Positions 30,928-35,116 of a stretch of 35,116 nt of DNA are shown one piece after another; the first letter of the stretch is position 1, and each line of letters starts with the position of its first letter. The notes below the pieces were generated by a model. The model made no database searches. It was not told where the DNA came from and saw only the letters and a program-made list of their open reading frames with translations. Source of the stretch: Polaromonas sp. (lineage in GTDB: Bacteria > Pseudomonadota > Gammaproteobacteria > Burkholderiales > Burkholderiaceae_C); the NCBI RefSeq assembly GCF_029945925.1, contig NZ_JAQSDN010000048.1:145371-180486 (forward strand), read 5' to 3'. The translations under genes and the position numbers were made by a program.

Positions 30928-31521
30928 TCAGCCGTGTTTTCCCTTCTCCCACCCCACGGCCCCGATCGCGCGCTCGGCCACCTCGGCGGCCAGGGGCTCG
31001 AGGGTGGTGGCCATCGTGTCGTTCCAGCGGTTCAGGTAGCCGAACAGGGCGATGGCCGCGACGATTTCGACGATCTGCTCGTCGCTGTAGTGTTTCTTCA
31101 GCTCGTCAAAGTCCGCTTGCGAGGCTTCGTTGGGCACCTTGCCGGCCTTCAGGGCCAGGCTGATGGCGGCGCGTTCTGCCGGGGTAAACAGCGCGCTGTT
31201 CTCGAAGTCCCACAACGCGGCGATCTTGGCGTCCGACGCCTTGTAGATGCTCGACAGGTTGGTCATGTGCGACTGGCAGTACAGGCAGCCGGCCGCATAA
31301 CTGCTGGCCAGGCTGACCAGCATCTTGGTTTCCTCGGGCACCGTGCCCTCGTACAGCACGGCCTGGTTCAGCGCCATGAAGGCCCGCACGATGTTGGGCC
31401 GCCGCACCATGGTCATGATGCTGTTGGGCGTGAAGCCGCGCGTTTTCTTGTAATGCTCGAAGCGCTCGCGGATGTCGTCTTCCTTGATGTCGGCGAGGGG
31501 AATGGGGGAGAGGTGAGGCAT
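30928..31521 (-). CDS. AhpD-like carboxymuconolactone decarboxylase-family protein
   Basis: 197 residues, all-helical CMD/AhpD fold. The motif ASSYAAGCLYCQSHMTNL carries Cys79, Cys82 and His85, the redox-active set of AhpD-like peroxidase partners; EETKMLVSLASS and ERAAISLALKAGKVP are typical framing helices. AhpD-type proteins reduce peroxides or regenerate peroxiredoxins through the CxxC pair. Here no peroxiredoxin gene is adjacent. The gene is transcribed leftward, 220 nt from phoD, and the gap shows no gene. Confidence 0.88.
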   Translation of the reverse strand: MPHLSPIPLADIKEDDIRERFEHYKKTRGFTPNSIMTMVRRPNIVRAFMALNQAVLYEGTVPEETKMLVSLASSYAAGCLYCQSHMTNLSSIYKASDAKIAALWDFENSALFTPAERAAISLALKAGKVPNEASQADFDELKKHYSDEQIVEIVAAIALFGYLNRWNDTMATTLEPLAAEVAERAIGAVGWEKGKHG

Positions 31522-31597
31522 GGGGAGTCCGGTGTGGCTTGAAGGGGGTCAACGTGTCGGCTAGTTTATAGGCCTGGCAAGGCGTTCGAAACCAGGT

Positions 31598-32278
31598 TCA
31601 GGACTGGTGCTGCTTCATCCAGCAGGCCATGGTGTCGAGCAGTTCCTCGCGCACCTGCGCGTCGTTGCGGCCAGAGCGCACCCGCACATGAAAGGCGTGG
31701 TCGGCACCTTCGATGACATGCAGGGTTGCGCGTTTTCCAAGGCTTTCCGTGGTCTGCGTGATCAGGCCCAGCTCAGCCAGGCCGTCGCGCGTGCCCTGCA
31801 GAAAAAGCATGGGCAGTTGGATACCGGCCAGGTGTGCCGCGCGTTCGGTCGAAGGCTTGCCGGACGGATGCAGCGGAAAACCCACCAGCACAATGCCCTG
31901 TACACCGGGCAGCGGCTCAAGCGCCTGCGCCTGCGTCGTCATGCGCCCGCCGTAGGACTTGCCGCCGGCAAACAACGGCACTCCGGGCAACTGCCGCGAC
32001 GCTTGCGCCACCGCGGCCCGAACGACCGCGTGTGCCACGGCTGGCGAGTCCGGGCGTTTGGAGCCCTGTTCCATGTACGGAAAGTTATAGCGCAGTGTCG
32101 CGATGCCGCGCTCTGCCAGCCCTTGGGCGATCTCCCCCATGAAGGCGTGGTCCATGCCCGCGCCGGCACCGTGGGCGAACATATAACAAACTTCGGCCCT
32201 GGCCGGCACCTGAAGCAGGCCGGAGGTGGTGCCGCCTGAGGGGAGGGGGATGGTCAGGGAAGCAGGGCGGGTGGGCAT
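31598..32278 (-). CDS. Alpha/beta hydrolase of the KANL3/Tex30-like type
   Basis: 226 residues from ATG 32278; a TTG at 32323 would add 15. CYMFAHGAGAGMDHAFM contains the oxyanion-loop HGAGAGMDH typical of this group, GKSYGGR the nucleophile elbow, LQGTRDGLAE the acid and EGADHAFHV the catalytic His. Predicted soluble cytoplasmic hydrolase; substrate unknown, and the family is often left as a predicted esterase. It stands between the AhpD-like and YkvA-like genes with the same direction, but gaps of about 70 nt leave operon membership open. Confidence 0.85.
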   Translation of the reverse strand: MPTRPASLTIPLPSGGTTSGLLQVPARAEVCYMFAHGAGAGMDHAFMGEIAQGLAERGIATLRYNFPYMEQGSKRPDSPAVAHAVVRAAVAQASRQLPGVPLFAGGKSYGGRMTTQAQALEPLPGVQGIVLVGFPLHPSGKPSTERAAHLAGIQLPMLFLQGTRDGLAELGLITQTTESLGKRATLHVIEGADHAFHVRVRSGRNDAQVREELLDTMACWMKQHQS

Positions 32279-32350
32279 GAGCGCAGGCTTGGTGATTGCA
32301 AAGGGTTGAGCCTCGTCAGGCAATCCCCCATTACACCAGCGCGCAGGCGC

Positions 32351-32626
32351 TCAACCCGCGCTGCGTTTTGACGCGGGCTCGGTCATCCCCGGCGGCAGGC
32401 GCTTGAGCAGCCAGTGGATGGCCAGCGGCACCAGCACCAGGTCATCCATCACGCCAACAAAGGGCAGCACATCGGGGATCAGATCGATGGGCGAGAACAG
32501 GTAGAGCGCAATCGCCGCCGTGCCCCACTTCAGCCAGCCCGGCGCCTGGGGATGGCGCAACGCAAACCACAGTTGCCGTGCATCGCCGCGCAGCAGAACC
32601 CACAGCAGGGTCAGGCGTTTGAACAT
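32351..32626 (-). CDS. YkvA/DUF1232 small membrane protein
   Basis: 91 residues from ATG 32626, with AAGGAG 6 nt upstream, which decides this start over a longer frame. The DUF1232 core is WGTAAIALYLFSPIDLIPDVLPFVGVMDDLVLVPLAIHWL, with the family's invariant S-P-D/I-D-L-I-P-D motif and DD pair. One to two hydrophobic helices suggest inner-membrane association. Function of the family is not established. Confidence 0.88.
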   Translation of the reverse strand: MFKRLTLLWVLLRGDARQLWFALRHPQAPGWLKWGTAAIALYLFSPIDLIPDVLPFVGVMDDLVLVPLAIHWLLKRLPPGMTEPASKRSAG

Positions 32627-32763
32627 GGAAGCTCCTTGGGATAGGGGGAAGGGCGCAGGCCCCGCGGACCGCTTTGACGCAGATGGCGCTGCATGCCCCC
32701 AGTGCAAGGGCTTTCACAGGGCTTTACATTCACCCGCCAATGCTCGCCAGGGTTGGGCGCGTC

Positions 32764-33219
32764 TCAGGCGCGCTCAAAGTCGATGAAGCTTTTTTCTGCA
32801 TCCACCGCCACCAGCCTGACGCGTGCCGTGTCGCCCACGTCCAGCCCTTCAAACCCCCGCACGACCCGGCCCTCCAGCAAAGGGCTGCTGATGCGCACAA
32901 ACGTGCCCTTGGCCGCCGCGCCCGTCACGAGGGCGTCGAACACATCGCCGATACGCCCGTGCAGCAACCAGGCGCCTGCGGCCTTGAGCACCTGGCGCTC
33001 GATGCGGTCCCATCGGCGCGGCGCCTGCAAAAACCGGCGTATCGACGGGAAACCCTTGTCCACCAGAAAGCGCGCCGTCGCGCCGTTGGTGGCAATCATC
33101 AGGTCGGCAATCAAATCCTTGGCCCGGTTTTTCTCGTCAGGCTGCAGGTCGACCAGTTGGCCGTCCCTGAATACCGGGCGCGCGGCGATGGTGTTGACAT
33201 TGAGCGCGCCGCGCGAGAT
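32764..33219 (-). pseudogene. RNB-family exoribonuclease remnant, N-terminally truncated and internally deleted
   Basis: About 150 codons of an RNase II/RNB-type protein. ISRGALNVNTIAARPVF, LQPDEKNRAKDLIADLMIATNGATARFL and GFPSIRRFLQAPRRWDRI match the second half of the catalytic domain; then the frame jumps directly to ERQVLKAAGAWLLHGRIGDVFDALVTGAAAKGTFVRI and GRVVRGFEGLDVGDTARVRL, the C-terminal S1-like domain. From memory of the family about 100 residues, including conserved catalytic-domain sequence, are missing between the two parts. The N-terminal half is absent: beyond about 33219 similarity stops and an in-frame stop is met near 33256. It ends next to the incoming sulfur module. Confidence 0.7.
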
Positions 33220-33357
33220 GGGTGGGGTCCATGGTGATTGGTTTGTGAGGTCGCCTCACTGTACCCGCTGGTGAGGTCCCGCTACGAATGCGCTTCTTAC
33301 GCAAACGTGGGCCCGCCTCCTACAGCATCGGCCCACTGCGATCCCCACCATTGCTCG

Positions 33358-34797
33358 ATGATATTTGAACGCATAAAGACACCCGGCATCGCGCACGTCG
33401 CGTACCTGATCGGTAACCAGGGAGAGGCCGCGGTGGTCGATCCGCGCCGAGACGTCGACGAGTACCTGACTCTGGCGCGCAAACACAAGCTGACGATCAA
33501 GTACGCGATCGAGACCCATCGCCAGGAGGATTTCGTGATGGGCTCGGCCGAGCTGGCGCGCCAGTGCGGTGCAAAGGTGGTCAACGGGCGCCACACGGCC
33601 TTTGGCCACGGCGACATCCGGCTCGACGACGGCGAGGGGTTCGAGATTGCCAAGGGCATCCGGATCGTCGCGCTGCACACGCCCGGCCACACGCCTGAGA
33701 GCATGTGTTACGCGGTCCACCTGGACGACGCGCCCGACCATGCGTGGGCGGTGTTCACCGGCGACACGCTCTTCATCGGCGAGGCCGGTCGGACCGACCT
33801 GACAGATCCCTCGCAGACCGCCGAGCACGCCGCTCAACTCTACGATGCGGTGCACACCAAGCTCCTGCCCCTGGGCGACCAGACGATCGTGCTGCCTGCG
33901 CACGGCGCAGGGTCGGTCTGCGGGGGCAACATCGCGGAACGCGACGATTCGACGATCGGACTGGAGCGTCACTACAACCCGGTGTTCGTGCGTTCGCGGG
34001 ATGTGTTCGTGCAGGGCAAGCTGGACGAACGTATCCCGCGCCCGCCTTACTTCCGGCACATGGAGCAGGTCAACTCGAAGGGTGGGATGGGCCCGCCCCT
34101 TTCGGCCGGCGCCGTGCGGGTGCTGCAACCCAAGGACTTCCAGGCGGAGAGCCGCCGCGGGGTCGTGTTTGATCTCCGCCTGCCGGAGGCCTTTGCCGGC
34201 GGTCACGTGCCCGGCTCCTACAGCATCTGGGCCAACGGGCTGCCGGTCTTCGCCGGCTGGGTCGCCGAACCCGGGACGCCGATCTATCTGGTGGTTGACG
34301 ATGCGGAGACGGCGCTGGACGACGCAGTGAAGGCGCTCGGTCGGGTCGGCCTCGACCACGTCAAAGGGGTGCTCGCGGGCAGCTTCGAAGCTTGGCGCGA
34401 CCACGGGTTGCCGATGGCCGGTGTGGGCACCGTCGAGCCCGGCCGCGTCGATGCCGACGCCGGGCGGCGCGACCTGCGCGTGCTCGACGTGCGCGATGAC
34501 CACGAGTTCGAGAGCGAGGGGCACATTCCCGGCGCCTCGCACCTGTACGTCGGCTACGTTGAGCAGGAGCTCGACCGGCTGCTTCCGTCATTCGATCCCG
34601 ATGCCGCGCTGGTCGTCACCTGCGGCGTCGGCCACCGCGCGAGCCTGGCGGCCAGCATGCTGCTGCGCTGCGGCGCGCGCGACGTGCGCAACCTGCTCGG
34701 CGGCATGGACGCGTGGAAGCGACTGGAGCGGCCCATGGACTTCGGCGCCTCCGAGCTCTCGGTGACGACGCCCGACTTGGAGGGCCCGCGGCTATGA
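33358..34797 (+). CDS. Persulfide dioxygenase-like MBL protein fused to two rhodanese domains
   Basis: 479 residues from ATG 33358 (MIFERIKTPGIAHVAYLIG); the open frame begins at 33238 but the first 40 codons have no family likeness. Metallo-beta-lactamase domain (about 1-250): the iron ligands of ETHE1-type persulfide dioxygenases appear as His54 (ETHRQEDF), His111 (TPGHT) and Asp136 (FTGDT), with GEAGRTDL; the second metal site of hydrolases (HxHxDH) is missing. First rhodanese domain (about 260-350) has no Cys in its loop; the second has CGVGHR with Cys422. Likely oxidises glutathione persulfide to sulfite and may form thiosulfate. Its stop overlaps the YeeE/YedE start (ATGA). Confidence 0.9.
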   Translation: MIFERIKTPGIAHVAYLIGNQGEAAVVDPRRDVDEYLTLARKHKLTIKYAIETHRQEDFVMGSAELARQCGAKVVNGRHTAFGHGDIRLDDGEGFEIAKGIRIVALHTPGHTPESMCYAVHLDDAPDHAWAVFTGDTLFIGEAGRTDLTDPSQTAEHAAQLYDAVHTKLLPLGDQTIVLPAHGAGSVCGGNIAERDDSTIGLERHYNPVFVRSRDVFVQGKLDERIPRPPYFRHMEQVNSKGGMGPPLSAGAVRVLQPKDFQAESRRGVVFDLRLPEAFAGGHVPGSYSIWANGLPVFAGWVAEPGTPIYLVVDDAETALDDAVKALGRVGLDHVKGVLAGSFEAWRDHGLPMAGVGTVEPGRVDADAGRRDLRVLDVRDDHEFESEGHIPGASHLYVGYVEQELDRLLPSFDPDAALVVTCGVGHRASLAASMLLRCGARDVRNLLGGMDAWKRLERPMDFGASELSVTTPDLEGPRL

Positions 34798-35116
34798 GCA
34801 CACATCGCCACCATAAGGGCTTCGGCGCCGCAATCGATCGCGGCCCGTCGCCCTACCTGATCGGGGCCGCTATCGGGCTGCTCAATATCGCCGCCTTCGC
34901 GGCCTTCCACAAGGGTATCGGCGTCAGTGGGGCCTACGAGAGCTCTGCTGCGCTGGCCGCGCGCCGGCTGGCCCCGGATGCCGCGCACGTGAACGACTAC
35001 GTCAAGGCCCGCAAGGAAGCGCCGAAGTTTAATTGGGAGTCGTGGCTGGTGCTCGGCACCATCCTCGGCGGCTTGGCGGCCGCGCGGACGCCAGGCGGCA
35101 ACGACGCTGCATGGGT
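34794..35116 (+). CDS. YeeE/YedE family sulfur-compound transporter, cut by the window edge
   Basis: First 107 residues of an integral membrane protein. MSTHRHHKGFGAAIDRGPSPYLIGAAIGLLNIAAFAAFHKGIGVS holds the first helix and the conserved G-V-S segment; WESWLVLGTILGGLAAA begins the second. YeeE/YedE (TsuA-like) proteins carry thiosulfate or other sulfur compounds through conserved Cys residues further on, not in view. ATG overlaps the stop of the MBL-rhodanese gene, so uptake and oxidation of sulfane sulfur are coupled in one operon. The C-terminus lies outside the window. Confidence 0.82.
   Translation, partial: MSTHRHHKGFGAAIDRGPSPYLIGAAIGLLNIAAFAAFHKGIGVSGAYESSAALAARRLAPDAAHVNDYVKARKEAPKFNWESWLVLGTILGGLAAARTPGGNDAAW

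Noticed and set aside
30915..30932. Direct repeat CTGTCA/CTGTCA near phoD as a Pho box
   Set aside because: Period is 12 nt instead of 11, it is on the wrong strand for phoD, and it lies over 200 nt away at the 3' end of the AhpD-like gene.

Overview
The window is a GC-rich bacterial chromosome segment with a layout typical of Burkholderiales, most likely family Comamonadaceae (Polaromonas/Rhodoferax/Variovorax relatives). This rests on overall protein character, high GC, and several copies of a short repeat whose core resembles GCTATTnAATTnAATAGCTGC, which I associate with that family. No tRNA, rRNA, CRISPR array, transposase or phage gene was seen. The left edge starts with ten C and eleven G that look like an assembly artefact, and a cyclase gene is cut there; a YeeE/YedE transporter gene is cut at the right edge.

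Region 1 (1-5.8 kb): a class III cyclase-like protein with an altered metal site, preceded by a 14-codon leader ORF; rlmB; then a compact leftward run of five genes (MarR, MarR-GNAT fusion, EamA exporter, and a chromate transporter split into two half-proteins).

Region 2 (5.3-16 kb): a catabolic block. A MarR regulator is divergent from flavin reductase, a NicX-like ring-cleavage dioxygenase, an alpha/beta hydrolase, an acyl-CoA-dehydrogenase-like flavoprotein lacking the usual catalytic Glu, and an acyl-CoA ligase. It meets tail-to-tail a beta-oxidation pair (bifunctional hydratase/3-hydroxyacyl-CoA dehydrogenase and thiolase), with a canonical acyl-CoA dehydrogenase divergent from them. I infer a route that oxidises and opens an aromatic, probably N-heteroaromatic, ring, activates the product with CoA and feeds beta-oxidation. 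This is the best candidate for an undescribed system.

Region 3 (15.9-22.9 kb): an OmpA-type porin, small membrane and secreted proteins, a SAM methyltransferase, a glutathione S-transferase, a glycine-zipper/DUF2383 stress protein, a YXWXGXW-type secreted protein and two small lipoproteins, one too short for ordinary ORF calling.

Region 4 (23-28.7 kb): the NHEJ pair LigD and Ku, then small stress-like proteins. Three sites resembling CCTAC(A/G)G-N15-C(T/C)GAC, each pointing at the DUF2383 gene, at ku or at a small basic protein gene, may be a shared promoter.

Region 5 (29-35.1 kb): a Tat-exported PhoD phosphatase with a possible Pho box, an AhpD-like protein, an alpha/beta hydrolase, a YkvA-like protein, a doubly deleted RNB-exoribonuclease pseudogene, and a sulfur module (persulfide-dioxygenase-like MBL-rhodanese fusion plus YeeE/YedE transporter) that begins right after the pseudogene.
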